A stretch of 64,000 nucleotides of DNA from Carposina sasakii (Eukaryota; Arthropoda; Insecta; Lepidoptera; Carposinidae), in assembly GCA_014607495.2 (NCBI GenBank), contig CP053149.1:558001-622000 (forward strand). Reading direction: 5' to 3'. Below the pieces are notes generated by a model that worked only from the letters and a program-made list of their open reading frames with translations, did no database searches and was not told where the DNA came from. Shown one piece after another: positions 35,041 to 45,538 of this stretch. The translations under genes were made by a program, and so were the position numbers. Every line of letters begins with the position of its first letter. Within the stretch, counting starts at the first letter, position 1.

Positions 35041-35205
35041 ACAAATATGTCGAGAGAGACATGTTCGACGGTTGAAAAGGACCTAAAAGAGGCTCATTTG
35101 CCGAAAGACGTAGCACAAAATCGTGCAAAATGGAAAATGCGTACAAGGAAGGTCGACCCCCAAGTAAATGGGAAAAGGTCTAGACAGAAGAAGAAGATAG
35201 ACATG
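35041..35205 (+). pseudogene. RTE-type LINE C-terminal scrap
   Basis: About 50 codons read STVEKDLKEAHLPKDVAQNR, AKWKMRTRKVDPQVNGKRSR and QKKKI, the conserved end of RTE-type polyproteins in insects. Nothing upstream is preserved. Confidence 0.75.
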
Positions 35206-36085
35206 TCGAGCGATAAGTGAGAATTGGGGAACAGATCAAGAGTACCCTAAACCGAGGAGAAGTATGCATGAATATAACACGAAAGAGGTGTAGGACCATA
35301 TAACAACAAATACATATAACAATAACAAATATAAATAAAGAGGCATGAAATTTAATGTAAGGTGAGGTGATACTCATTATGCTTGCTAATCTTGCTATGC
35401 ATTTATGTATAAAAATATCGCGCTTATACTATGGGTACTACGGCTTGAAAGAGCGTATGAATTTTAAGTGCATTTAGTAGGAATGGCTTGGTAAATGGTA
35501 TTCTAAAGTCAATACGGACGTAGTCGCCGACGTCCACAAGTTATAATAAAAATGAACTGCTTTTCGTTATACTCGTTAAAACTTAAATCTCGCTTAATCG
35601 TTTTTTTCTAAGGAATTCAAGTTTAAACTCATAATTGTATCTATTTCACTAGGAAAAGGTTGAGTGAACATGAAGAAAAGTTAAGTTTTAATTATTTTGA
35701 TTGTTTAAAATGTGCCTTTGTTTATAGGATAAATTAGCTTTTCTGTCGTAGAAGAAGATCATAATATAGGTATATAGAAAAACTAACTAAATAAGTAAGT
35801 TATTTCCTGTCCTCATTTATGATATATCACGCGACAGAGATAAACTTATTGGCATAAAGCATTTAAAAAATGATTTTTCCTAAAAATCTGATCAAATTAA
35901 ATCTAAAAATTACGGTCGGTGAAATTTTTTTTGTGCACAATCCAACCCGCAGTTTATTTTTTTATTATTTTTAATTGTTAATTGGTTTTTAATTGTTTTG
36001 ATTGTCTATCTAAATTTATAATATGGGTGTATACCTGAAATAAATGAATTTATTTATTATTATTATTATTATTGTACCTCTGTTT
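35206..36085. other. Intronic DNA, nothing recognised
   Basis: A decayed Helitron-like 3' end (ACGGACGTAGTCGCCGACGT) is visible near 35515, and an (ATT)n run at 36055-36075. Otherwise nothing. Confidence 0.4.
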
Positions 36086-36766
36086 AAATTCTCGGGACTA
36101 CAGAGTCCCGGTCCTTTGAGAGGCGTGCATCGGGCCGTGGCCAAGATGTAGAGGCCCTTTTTAGAGAACTTTAATATGGTGTGGGATACACATGGCGGAT
36201 ACCATCGCCGACCGCACAATAAGATACATCCGGCAATGGTCCCCGCCATGTGCAAGACTATTGGAGTGCAGATCTATGTCATGCGATGGAAACAAAGGTC
36301 ATGGGCTATGAGGCTGAATATTGGGTGGGGTTGGGTAACTGGGATATTGAAGGAGACTAACGGACGCCTGCCATTACAACCAAGTCTTATAATTGTTTGG
36401 TGGCAGGCGGTGACTCGCCGACTCATTTCATGGGCCCCCTGAAACGGCCGCACGCACGGAGCGACAAAGGGGGCAACATTTGGTGAGTGGCTAGGGTGGA
36501 GGGGTGCCCCTGGACTTTAAACCGAAGCCAACTTGCCACTTACTGACGGGCACGTCCACCCTCGAACTGTCATAGCTCTCGCGACTCCACTCTGCCCGGC
36601 CGGCGAAGGCAAGGCAGAGGCGGGGGAACTGTTCCTCGTCAGACTTCACTCCGGCGCCGGAGATGGGGAACAGGGTCTTCCCCTGGGAGTACTTCAGGTC
36701 CGTGGGAACGCTACCTCCCAACAGCTCGCCACAAGCTGCCCTGCGGGCTTATTATTATTATTATTA
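36086..36766. repeat. 680-bp dispersed repeat with (TTA)n end, copy 2
   Basis: Second copy of 11073-11753 in the same orientation, flanked on both sides by (TTA)n. The minus-strand 76-codon frame (36491-36721) is again open with the same length and a closely similar peptide. Confidence 0.7.
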
Positions 36767-37099
36767 AAAAATCCTTGTTATAACATGAAATTTAAATCTA
36801 TATGAAAGTATCTCACCTACGCTAGCGGAACCCTAAAAACGTACGTAATTAGAGACGTACGTATGAGAGAGATATTTAATTTGGTGGGCGTGCCGAGTTA
36901 ATTTACGAAGAGAACTCGCCGAGCTGTCTTATGAATTAATTATTTCTCCGCCTTTGGAAATATGAAGTTCTCTTGCCATCGATGTGGAACGAGATTTATT
37001 ATGGATCCTATAGCTATATAAGTAAATATTGTAGGTAGAAATTCACGAACATATAATGCGAGTAAATGCAAAATAAAAACTTTACATCTATCACACAGA
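36767..37099. other. Intronic DNA, nothing recognised
   Basis: Nothing beyond short direct words such as ACGTACGT near 36840. Confidence 0.35.
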
Positions 37100-37400
37100 T
37101 ATAAAAAACACTTCTCCATAATATAATCCGTTAGGATATGGTTGATCGTTTCATCATTAAACATTGTGCTGAGGGATTCAGCTTTGTTTACCGAGATTTG
37201 GCTAGTGTATAGCTATCGGGATGAAAAAATAACGTTTCCAAAAATGTAATGTAAAAAGAAATCGTAAAATTCGTCATCTGAGTTAATTGACCCGATAGCT
37301 CAGTTGGTTAGAGCGAAAGCACGGTCTGCGAGAGGTCGTGGGTTCGAGTCCCACTCGGGTAAAGAATTTTTTCATTTCTTTATTAATAATTTTTATAACA
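37100..37400 (+). mobile_element. tRNA-headed SINE with 5' extension, copy 3
   Basis: The extension (37100-37285) with TAATCCGTTAGGATATGGTT precedes the head GACCCGATAGCTCAGTTGGT (A box), GGTTCGAGTCC (B box) and the TTCTTTATTAATAATTTT tail. It lies about 230 bp downstream, in gene sense, of the Ig exon, in the opposite orientation to the gene. Confidence 0.82.
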
Positions 37401-37630
37401 CAGATATAACTCATGGATGGATATATCCAATTAAACTTACATCAGCCAAAACAGAAAGGATTAAAAATCACCGTCCACCATTGCATGTAGCCTTGTTGAA
37501 CATAATTATTTCTTGAAAGAAATAAAGAATCTCAGTTTTGCGCCCCAGAAAATGCGTGTAAACAATCTTTAAGAAAGATTCGAATTTCTTATGCCTTGTT
37601 ATATAAATATCATAAATCTAAGGTACTAAC

Positions 37631-37766
37631 CTGTACAGCGGTATGCCAGCATCATCTCTGAACCAGAACACCATGTAGACCTTGTCGTTGGCGGCGGTGC
37701 CGAGGTCGCAGGGGAACTGCGCGATCATGCCTTCCACGGCTTGCACGTCTACTGTACGGACTCCAG
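37631..37766 (-). CDS. Exon of a Sidestep-family Ig-superfamily receptor
   Basis: Read on the minus strand, the exon begins after a pyrimidine-rich tract (CTGTTTGTTTCAG) and ends at CTGTACAG/GTTAGT, consensus splice sites. It is 136 bp and enters in phase 1 and leaves in phase 2, so 44 whole codons are visible. They include VEGMIAQFPCDLG and KVYMVFWFRDDAGIPLY. The Cys (residue 19) and Trp (residue 34) are the B-strand Cys and C-strand Trp of an Ig domain. The wording around WFRDDAGIPLY is characteristic of the first Ig domain of the Sidestep family, single-pass neuronal and muscle surface proteins that in flies bind Beat proteins in axon guidance. The exon is markedly GC-richer than its flanks. 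Other exons were not found. Which paralogue it is (Side to Side-VIII type) cannot be told from one exon. Confidence 0.88.
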
Positions 37767-39666
37767 CTGAAACAAACAGTTATTTATTTATGTAAAATAA
37801 AAGATAAAACATGAAATTATCGAGAGCAAGCCTAGTTAAGAAGTAAGTATATTCTTTGGTAATCCTAGAGTCAAATTCATAGAGCTATGTAATCTAGACA
37901 AGGCAATGGATAGAAGGGATCATGTAGATTGTCATTAATAAGATATGCAGCATTAAACACTATGCTCTCTGATAATTATCATTGATCATTCTTTTCACCC
38001 GTGAAAATTCTACTGCTTATTACTGCTGGCCTTCCCCAATGTATGTTAGGACGTGGGACTCACGATTTTTGAAATTACCTTATTTATGATGACGTAAATG
38101 AAGACGGTCTCTTAACTCGAGTTAGACATTTGTAATTGTAGGCAAAATTTCCAATAACCAAATAAATGTCTTAAATTATTAAATTCTGAACTATAATTAA
38201 ATGACTTTCACAAACTATTTGAATCATTTATCCCAATCCTCTAAAGACGAATAGTTCTAAGCCAAAACTTAGACGATACCACTGTAGAAACAAATGAGTA
38301 GTTTAGTTAGTAGGTAGTATAACGCCTTGATGAAGAGTTAAAATTTTGTAACATTACAATGTTCTAGGATAGAAACAATAATTTTGCAAAGATAATTCGA
38401 CAGTCACGTCATCATCTTGAAATATATGATTGATATCAATTAGGGCTTTTCTGACAAGTTATAATAACTATCAAAAATAGATGGCGTGAGCGCATCACCC
38501 TCCCTAGCTCCCCCCTTCACCTCCCCCTGTACGTGTCCTAATGACAAAACAGAATGATTTTGTCAAAAATATCGCCATACTCATTGGGAGACCAGGAGCG
38601 AATTAAATTAAAATTAAAGCGCAAAGCTCAAGACTGAGCAGAGAACTGTTGAGGCACACAGTCCTATGTGCATAGGAACTTATTTCAAGTAAGTTAAAGT
38701 ATGGACATTTAAAAGAAAGATAACCGCAGTTGAGAATAATAATCCACGTATTCATTCATTAGACTAAAGCCGCGATAAACTACTTTTTGTCATATCCCGT
38801 AGAAAGATTGCACGAGAAGCGACCTCTCCCGGCGGAAACAATGCAACACTGCCATTAGTCTGATAACGAGGCATGGATACAAGTTTTCGAGTTCCGGCGT
38901 GTCGAGAATTGGAAATCACTTGCTCGAGTAATATCCGTATATCGGTCGAATATAATTGGGCAATAACTAGGCTTTGAAGGACCAATTACTTTATATGTTT
39001 TGTTTGAACATATCATTTTGACCTTGCCCCTGTTTTGTTGTAAGTTTTGTAGAATATAAAGAAGGGTGATTATGCTTGGATTTCTCTCCATACTTATTAT
39101 ATTATACTATACAGTGTACGTACGCACATATACCTACGTACGATGAGGTTCTACAGCTAGTTAGCATTGAGGAATAAAAACAGAGACAAGTTGCTTCTTT
39201 GCGCAAGAGTTAAGGGATATCTCTTAGTTTCTTGGTCGACTCGTAAGACATACACTGAAGAAGATATTGTATTATAGTGAATTACACAATGACTTGTAGA
39301 ATTTGTTTACGTAGAGAGTATTAAATAAGGAATTAGGTAACCAGCGATGGTTTAAAATGAAAATATGTTAATTCGGGAATCCTAAAATAGTACAAATATT
39401 CATAGGAAATGAAACAAAATATTATCACGAAAAAGCATTACACCAAAATGAATATCAGATTTTCTACAAACACACGAGAGAAACCTATGCGAACTATAAG
39501 TATATAAAATGTAAACAAATATTATTCCAAATAATAATAGAAAAACCGGATAAGAACGAGTCAGACTAACGCATGAAGTGTTCCGTACAACCTCCGTAAC
39601 ACAAAACAACAAAAAACAACGAGGGCATGTAAACATTTTATGCTATTTAATTTAAGCATTTGATTA
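37767..39666 (-). other. Intron upstream of the Ig exon, nothing recognised
   Basis: Sequence immediately 5' of the exon in gene sense. It is AT-rich, with a pyrimidine-rich patch near 38497-38530 (CCTCCCTAGCTCCCCCCTTC). No signal-peptide exon or repeat was recognised. Confidence 0.45.
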
Positions 39667-40041
39667 TACAGGTGTTTTTTTGTTCCCACCCTTAACGAAG
39701 GGTACGTACTCTATACATAAAATAAAGTAAGTTTGTGATAAAAAAAATGCTGGGAAACGATGTAATTTAATTGATTTTTTTTTAATTACTAGTTCGGGCG
39801 AAATTTATAGTGTCTAGTGTTTATGCTAGTTTTTTCATTGACAGATATTGATTATTTCTCGTAAAAAATCTTGTTACACGCGTCTTTGTGCATTTATGCA
39901 GAAAGACGCAGTCTATTTACTCAACTTTGGACCCTAATATTCCACTTCTCAGTTATGCTTCCATGGAGAAAAATGATCGTGATGATGGATGAAGAGATTT
40001 CGTAGTTTTCGAAAACGTTGACGACCAAAATTCACCCTGTA
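39667..40041. mobile_element. MITE-B, copy 3 (375 bp)
   Basis: It starts TACAGGTGTTTTTTTGTTCC and ends ACCAAAATTCACCCTGTA, with TA on both sides (39665-39666 and 40042-40043). Confidence 0.88.
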
Positions 40042-40411
40042 TAGCGGCGAAAGAAATACATGATCTATGAATATTTAATCTGCCTTATCGTAGACAGAAC
40101 GACAGACGAAGAGCGAAGTCATAGTCCAGGGTCCCATTTTACCCTTTAGTTACGGAACCCTAAAAATATTTGCTATTGGATAATTTTATAACAATACCTC
40201 GGGCAACAGTTGCCAAATATTATTGTTACCGCGCTAAAGTACTCGTTCCAATATTACTAAATACGAGTAAACAGTTTCTTCTATAAACGAAATATTAAGA
40301 AAAGTTATTTTGAAATGCACCTTCTAGTCAGATAGTGCGGGCTCAATTCTATACATGAGCCCTTACCAAAAATATATTTCACGTATTAGGTATGATTTTG
40401 ATTCTATATAA

Positions 40412-40622
40412 ACGGCCGATTGGTGTAGTAGGTAGTGACCCTGCCTGCGACGCCATAGGTCCTGGGTTCGAATCCCGGTAGGTGCAAACATTGATGTGAT
40501 GAAATGAATTGATGTTTGTTTCCGAGTCATGGATGTTTATATACTTATCTATGTATTTATATACCGTTGCTTAGTACCCACGATACAAGACCTTAGGGAT
40601 CTTAGTGTGGGACTAGGTCAAA
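40412..40622 (+). mobile_element. tRNA-derived SINE, second family, best copy
   Basis: ACGGCCGATTGGTGTAGTAG (A-box region) and GGTTCGAATCCCGG (perfect B box) are followed by the CGAGTCATGGATG body and the end CTTAGTGTGGGACTAGGTC. The A/B boxes imply an internal Pol III promoter. Confidence 0.85.
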
Positions 40623-40693
40623 CTTGACTTTTTATTCCACATTTAAAAAAATTGGCATAATTTACAACACTATTTGCCTATCCTCTATGCCTA

Positions 40694-40782
40694 TACTATA
40701 TGCCAACGCTCCTGGCACGCGCTGTCATATAACGCCTCTAACGCTCTATGACGGCGCGTGCCAGGAGGGTTGGCGTATAGTA
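40694..40782. repeat. 89-bp hairpin element
   Basis: The arms 40694-40729 and 40747-40782 are inverted, with a few mismatches (GCCAACGCTCCTGGCACGCG against CGCGTGCCAGGAGGGTTGGC), and the loop is 17 bp. It is GC-rich in AT-rich intron and is probably a minimal foldback MITE. Confidence 0.6.
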
Positions 40783-40784
40783 AA

Positions 40785-42239
40785 GTACCACACTAAGATT
40801 TCTCGTGTCTATAATCAACAGTATATAAATACACATAATTTATAGGAATATCAATTTACAGAAGAACCTAAGAATCACGGAAAAAGCTTAACAAAGATAG
40901 CATTATGAACTATCAAAATCCAATCCATCTCGCTGACTATCAGGTTAACGTCCTCGTACATAATAATCCAATAGCAGTCAATGATGAGGCGATGAGCATG
41001 CGAGTCGAGGAGCTCATAACGCGACTCGTTCCAGTAATGAGAGCTGTTTGTCAAACGTGCCGCGCTCTAGTCAGGGAGCTTTAGCACGTTAAGTTGCTTT
41101 TACACGTGTATAGAAAATGTATTCAGTCAAAATATTTGTATATTTAACTTTTGTAAGAGGTAGTCTATGATTTATTTTGCCCCTAGCTGTGTGAGGTAGA
41201 ATGTGACTTTTATACTTGAAAATAATTAGGTATAGATGTAATCGAAAGAATATCGACAGTGAAAAGAATATTATGTTAGATTATTGGATAATTTGATTTA
41301 TTAACATATACTTGAATAATTATCACTAATAAATATGCAGAGAAGCTAATATGTAGAGAGGGAAAAATTTCCACTTATGGCAGTAGTTTTGGTCTAGGGG
41401 AGGCCAACGTCCAGCAGTGGGCTGCAATAGGCTGATGCATGTGTGTTAAGTTTCTAAAAGTTATTTAATTGATTTTTAAACAGCCCCAGTCAACAACATT
41501 CCAGAAAAATAAATAATCCTTTTGAAAATTTTAAGAGTTTACGGACAGGTTTCTCGCTAGTGGGTTTTATATTAAACGTTTTGCACAACCTGGATACTGT
41601 CTCCTGGCTTAGTTTGAGCGATGGCCGAATTTGTTGATTTAATGTAAAGAGGCTGCAGTCTGTCACTCGCTCACTCAGTCTGCCGCGGAAGGGATGAAAA
41701 TATTATTTACTGTGTAAGAGGATCCCGCTCCCTCGTTTGTTACGCATAGATAGAGACTACTACCCGAGGAGAGTTGGTGTCAGGCAGGCAGCCGGTCGCA
41801 AAACAAACGCCAACTCCTTGGCAATATGAGTTTCGAAAAAAAACGTATTGTGCCGTAAATAATGGTATGAGGGTAGGAAAATGATGATGCTGAGAAAAAT
41901 AGATACAGGAGGTAACCAATAACTATATAGTTTAATTTAACGGCCAATAGTTAATCAAAAGGCGTTTGACATAATACCTAGTTTCAGCTATGTGGTTCTT
42001 TATAGTGTCGAAACAAAGTGACCGTTACATTGGATGGACAGACATGACAAATCTAAAAGGGTTCTGTTTTTGGCCAATTCACTACGGAATCCTAAAATGT
42101 ACCTTACATAAATATACAAACGGCTGTGTTTCTATAAACGGGGTAGTCACTTCAGGATTGCAAATGACATCCTACATCATCAGTTTATCATCAGGATCAG
42201 ATGAAAATCAGATATAACTGATGTAATGTTTGTTAACAA
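40785..42239. other. Intronic DNA, little recognised
   Basis: A 45-bp LINE tail scrap in plus orientation (GGGGAGGCCAACGTCCAGCA) lies at about 41396-41440. Nothing else is supported. Confidence 0.4.
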
Positions 42240-42310
42240 TTTCTCTTTTCTTGCTTGGCTTGCTGGAAGAGATCTCTGGTAGAGATAAGCTTGCCATTGT
42301 ACATGCATCT
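42240..42310 (+). mobile_element. Jockey-type LINE 3' tail scrap
   Basis: TTGCTGGAAGAGATCTCTGG then TAGAGATAAGCTTGCCATTG and TACATG is the sense version of the tail found inverted at 15543 and 23127. Confidence 0.6.
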
Positions 42311-42499
42311 CATCCTTTATGTTGTTTGCCATATTTTTTTTTGTGTATAACTTTTTTGTACCATGTTGTTTTTTGTACCATTTTGAGCAAATAAGAATCA
42401 TTCTTTCTTCCTCGTATTCTTGTTTTCTTTATTGTACTCACAACTTACTTAACAAAGTTAGTTTACTTTCTTTCGATATACCTATAGATAAGTACATTA

Positions 42500-42763
42500 T
42501 ACAGGGGGTAACAAAAAGGGTATGTTGAGCGAAAAGCTATGTAAATAGCCTACTATAGAGAATCTATTTCCGAAATTTGAGACTTGAAATCACATTTTTA
42601 TTTTTCAAGATTGTATGAAGATTCCTGAGATATTTAAAAATTCTCCATACTATCGGGAAAAATAAACATGTGATTTCGGGTCTCAAATTTTGTGGACAGG
42701 TTCTCTACAGTGGGCTATTTACATAGCTTTTCGCTTAACATATCCTTTTTGTTACACCCCGTA
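42500..42763. mobile_element. MITE-A, full copy (264 bp)
   Basis: TACAGGGGGTAACAAAAAGG at the left, CCCCGTA at the right, TA on both sides. Same length as the copies at 21425 and 43164. Confidence 0.9.
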
Positions 42764-43163
42764 TACACTAAGTATTATGGTAAACATGTCTAGGTACCTA
42801 CATCTGGATCCCTTATCCGCTTTGTCCTTACTGAATAGGATGTAAGCATCAACACAGAAACAAATCATTGTTGCTTTTTATCTAGAAGTCAGCAATTACT
42901 AAAGTGGAGCGAGCGCCATGTTGAAAACGTTCAGATACCTATCTATCGAGTGGAACACGCTTTCACGCCACGGAGAAACATGGAAGCATGTAAAGTTTCA
43001 TAGATAAACCATTTATTTGCGAGGATAGTGGCGACATCTCATGATTACCCGTTTTAATCACAGGGAGTGTGTTGGGTGTTTAGGATCTGGAATAAGTTTG
43101 TTTTGTTTATTTTTTTAGGTAATGTGTATCGAGATTTGTAAGGAAATCAACGCTGAAGTTTTA

Positions 43164-43427
43164 TACAGGGTGTAACAAAAAGGGTATGTTAAGCGAAAAG
43201 CTATGTGAACAGCCCACTATAGAGAATCTATCCACAAAATTTGAGACCCGAAATCACATGTTTATTTTTCCCTATAGTATGGAGAAGTTTTAAATATCTC
43301 AGGAATTTTCATACAAACTTGAAAAATAAAAATGTGATTTTGAGTCTCAAATTTTGTAGAAAGGTTCTCTATAGTGGGCTATTGACATAGCTTTTTGCTT
43401 AACATACCCTTTTTGTTACACCCTGTA
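43164..43427. mobile_element. MITE-A, full copy (264 bp)
   Basis: TACAGGGTGTAACAAAAAGG to TTGTTACACCCTGTA with TA on both sides. The middle segment is inverted relative to the copy at 42500, as expected for a near-perfect palindrome that can flip. Confidence 0.9.
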
Positions 43428-43446
43428 TATTTGTAGTAACTTCGTT

Positions 43447-43680
43447 ATACGCACCATCCTATTGCAGTCCACTGCTGGTCGTAGGCCTCCCCCAGGGTAT
43501 GCCACTAGGCTACTGCCATAGGGGTTTTCATCACCACGCTTGCTGACCGCAGTGTGTTTAGGACTATGTCGTCAACATAAGAGGCGCCGATGCCTTTCCC
43601 TGGAAACCCTTAATCGCCTCTTACGATACCCACCGGCAGACTTAGGGTGGTGATATCCCACTCTGCCGATACCACACGGC
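43447..43680 (-). mobile_element. LINE 3' tail fragment
   Basis: CACTGCTGGTCGTAGGCCTC, CCACCGGCAGACTTAGGGTG and CTCTGCCGATACCACACGGC. Diverged copy of the family at 17583-17822. Confidence 0.7.
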
Positions 43681-44083
43681 AACTTCGTTAACCAGACACG
43701 GAAATATTATATTCTCAAATTCGGTCAAAGACGGAAGTTCGGTCAAGTCGGTAAAAATCGGTCAAACCGTTTCCGAGAAGTTTGGTAATCAACAATGCGA
43801 GACAAGAATTACTAGCCTACCAAATATAGCAGTTAACAAAACGGTAGAATGCAAACACTACAGAGGATCAGGAACAATCCCATCAGTTACGTGTCAGTCA
43901 TGAAGGAAGCACTAAGAGGAGGTGGTCTAAACGATGTTCATAAAAATAGTGTCGCAACCACAGGTGACGGGAGAAAGAGTTAACCACTGTGGTAGGCAAA
44001 TGTAAAGATGGTTATAATACAAGTATAAATGATATACTTAGGTATTTTCTTTTACCACGATACTATTAGTGTCTACCTGTCTT
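43681..44083. other. Intronic DNA, nothing recognised
   Basis: Short repeated GGTCAAA/CGGTCAA words near 43720-43770; otherwise nothing. Confidence 0.35.
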
Positions 44084-44107
44084 TATATATATATATATAT
44101 ATATATA
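44084..44107. repeat. (TA)n microsatellite, left flank of LTR element
   Basis: A run of TA dinucleotides continues on the other side of the LTR element at 48103-48158, so the element landed inside the microsatellite. The target duplication cannot be separated from the repeat. Confidence 0.9.
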
Positions 44108-44541
44108 TGACGTAGATGGGTCGAGTGGCGTGCCGTTAGGTGTGTCCGACATCTTCCAAAATCCGAAATAAAGAATGCGGCGTGTAGTAAACAAGCTTAA
44201 TTAGGAATCACAAACACTTTCACTGTATCTACGCACAAGATTACTAGGATTCTAGCGGATAACGTAGAAACGTGGTAAGTACAAGACAGAGGCTGATTAG
44301 CACCCGTGCTTCGCTCCAGACGCAACAAAAAGAACAGCATACCCTCCGGCCCAATACAAACGACCCGGTAGTCGTTGTAAATCTACAGTGGCGCCCTCTC
44401 AGTACTCTGTCTTGTCTTTACCCAAGTGACAGCTGTCCTCCAGTCAGTGATAGCTGTCGACTTGACGTTTCTAACTTCAACGATTGAAAATAGATGGCGT
44501 TGGAGATCCGACTGTAGGATATGACATCTTGATCTCCGACA
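44108..44541 (-). repeat. 3' LTR
   Basis: 434 bp; appears base-identical to 47669-48102 (constant offset 3561). In sense orientation it starts TGTCGGAGATCAAG and ends CATCTACGTCA, with TG...CA termini. It carries a copy of the first 45 nt of gag. An inverted pair, GGAGATC/GATCTCC, lies near its start. Confidence 0.93.
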
Positions 44542-44558
44542 CGGCCATTTTGACAACT

Positions 44559-45081
44559 CACGCGTCCTCGCGTGGGGTTTCTGGAAAGAAAGAGGATTTT
44601 GCAAAGTAACATGTATCACGCTCGGTCTTTCTGACCATTTTGACAGACTACCCGTCCTCAGGTAGAACCGATGAATCTGTGAACAAGATAACTCAAGGAA
44701 GTATCTGCGCTCGGCCATTCTGCCTTAACTTAAATTTAAAGACTTCTTATTACAATAGTTCATGAAATCACAAAAATCGCTCATCGACCGTCAAGTTCCC
44801 AAAATCTTTACGTAAAGACATAAAAAAATAAAAGATAAGCAGACTCGTATGTACGTTTAAATCAGTCAGACCTTTCCTTCGGTCAACATTACAGTAACAG
44901 TTAGTCATATAGCCAGTCCTTCGGCTATCTACTATGGAAACACAGTCCTTCGGTTTCCAACACACACATGTAGCACAGTCCATCGGCTACCTACTACGGA
45001 AACACGGTCCTTCGGTTTCCCACACACACACATGTAGCACTGTCCATCGGCTACAGCAGAAACTCGGTCCTTCGGTTCTGC
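44559..45081 (-). other. Hairpin array, proximal part (GAWGGAC loops)
   Basis: Nine short hairpins in sense (minus) orientation: 44559-44574, 44648-44665, 44869-44884, 44909-44928, 44936-44958, 44970-44990, 44998-45020, 45034-45054 and 45056-45081. The stems differ (CACGCG, CTACC, GACC, ATAGCC, GGAAAC, GTAGC, GCAGAA with their complements), while the loops share GAAGGAC, GATGGAC, GAGGAC or a reduced AGGA. Different stems with both strands changed, around a constant loop, is the mark of a selected RNA structure. The first two also share a GNCCATTTTGACA flank. The array is non-coding and lies between pol and the 3' LTR. Confidence 0.75.
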
Positions 45082-45314
45082 CACAAATACATACTACTGT
45101 CTGTCAAGGGTTTGTCAAAGTCACAATTTAAAAAAACCGGTCAGTAACTTGTACATCGCATATGAAAATTCATTCATTTAGACTCTGAGGTCACATTAAT
45201 TTCGATATCAAAATTACTAGGAACTTGATGGTCTGGCACACACAAGGTAAATAATTCCAAAACAAGGCTACAGTATACACAATCCATATAAAGTAACGTC
45301 AGTCAAGTAAGTCT

Positions 45315-45538
45315 AGTTGCCTCAATCTAGCAACTCTTGGAAACTTCCATCCAGCTTCCGTAAACCAGTCTAGTCACTTCCATCCAGTGACTCTTAGAAA
45401 CTTCCATCCAGCTTCCGTATACCAGTCTAGTCACTTCCATCCAGTGACTCTTGAATACCTCTATCCGGTATCCGTAAACCACTCTCAATCAGTCAACTCA
45501 ACATTAATTTGAACATGACGGTCCATCCCCGTCAAGTT
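45315..45538 (-). other. Hairpin array, distal part (GGATGGA loops)
   Basis: Seven hairpins: 45315-45335, 45339-45359, 45372-45392, 45397-45415, 45429-45449, 45453-45473 and 45511-45538. The sense loops are TGGATGGAA (four), TAGATTGAG, GGATAGA and GGATGGA; the stems are AGTTGC, GGAAGC, AGTCAC, GAAGC, AGTCAC, GGATACC and TGACGG with their partners. In three stems a plus-strand A-C mismatch is a G-U pair on the minus strand, which supports function in the sense transcript. The last hairpin overlaps the end of the pol frame and has an 11-step stem with one mismatch. Confidence 0.78.

Noticed and set aside
37287..37360. Possible functional tRNA genes at the SINE heads (also 4684, 29226, 62147)
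   Set aside because: A and B boxes are present, but the anticodon arms are irregular and all copies share the same non-tRNA tail.
44272..44718. Frames inside the LTRs, including a 71-codon frame present twice
   Set aside because: The duplicate is simply the two LTRs; the peptide matches no retroelement protein.
44568..44720. A possible envelope or additional gene downstream of pol
   Set aside because: No signal peptide, transmembrane segment or fusion motif is seen; the region is explained by the hairpins and the 3' LTR.
44880..45480. CRISPR-like array
   Set aside because: Loops are conserved but stems and spacing vary, the context is an animal retrotransposon, and there are no cas genes.
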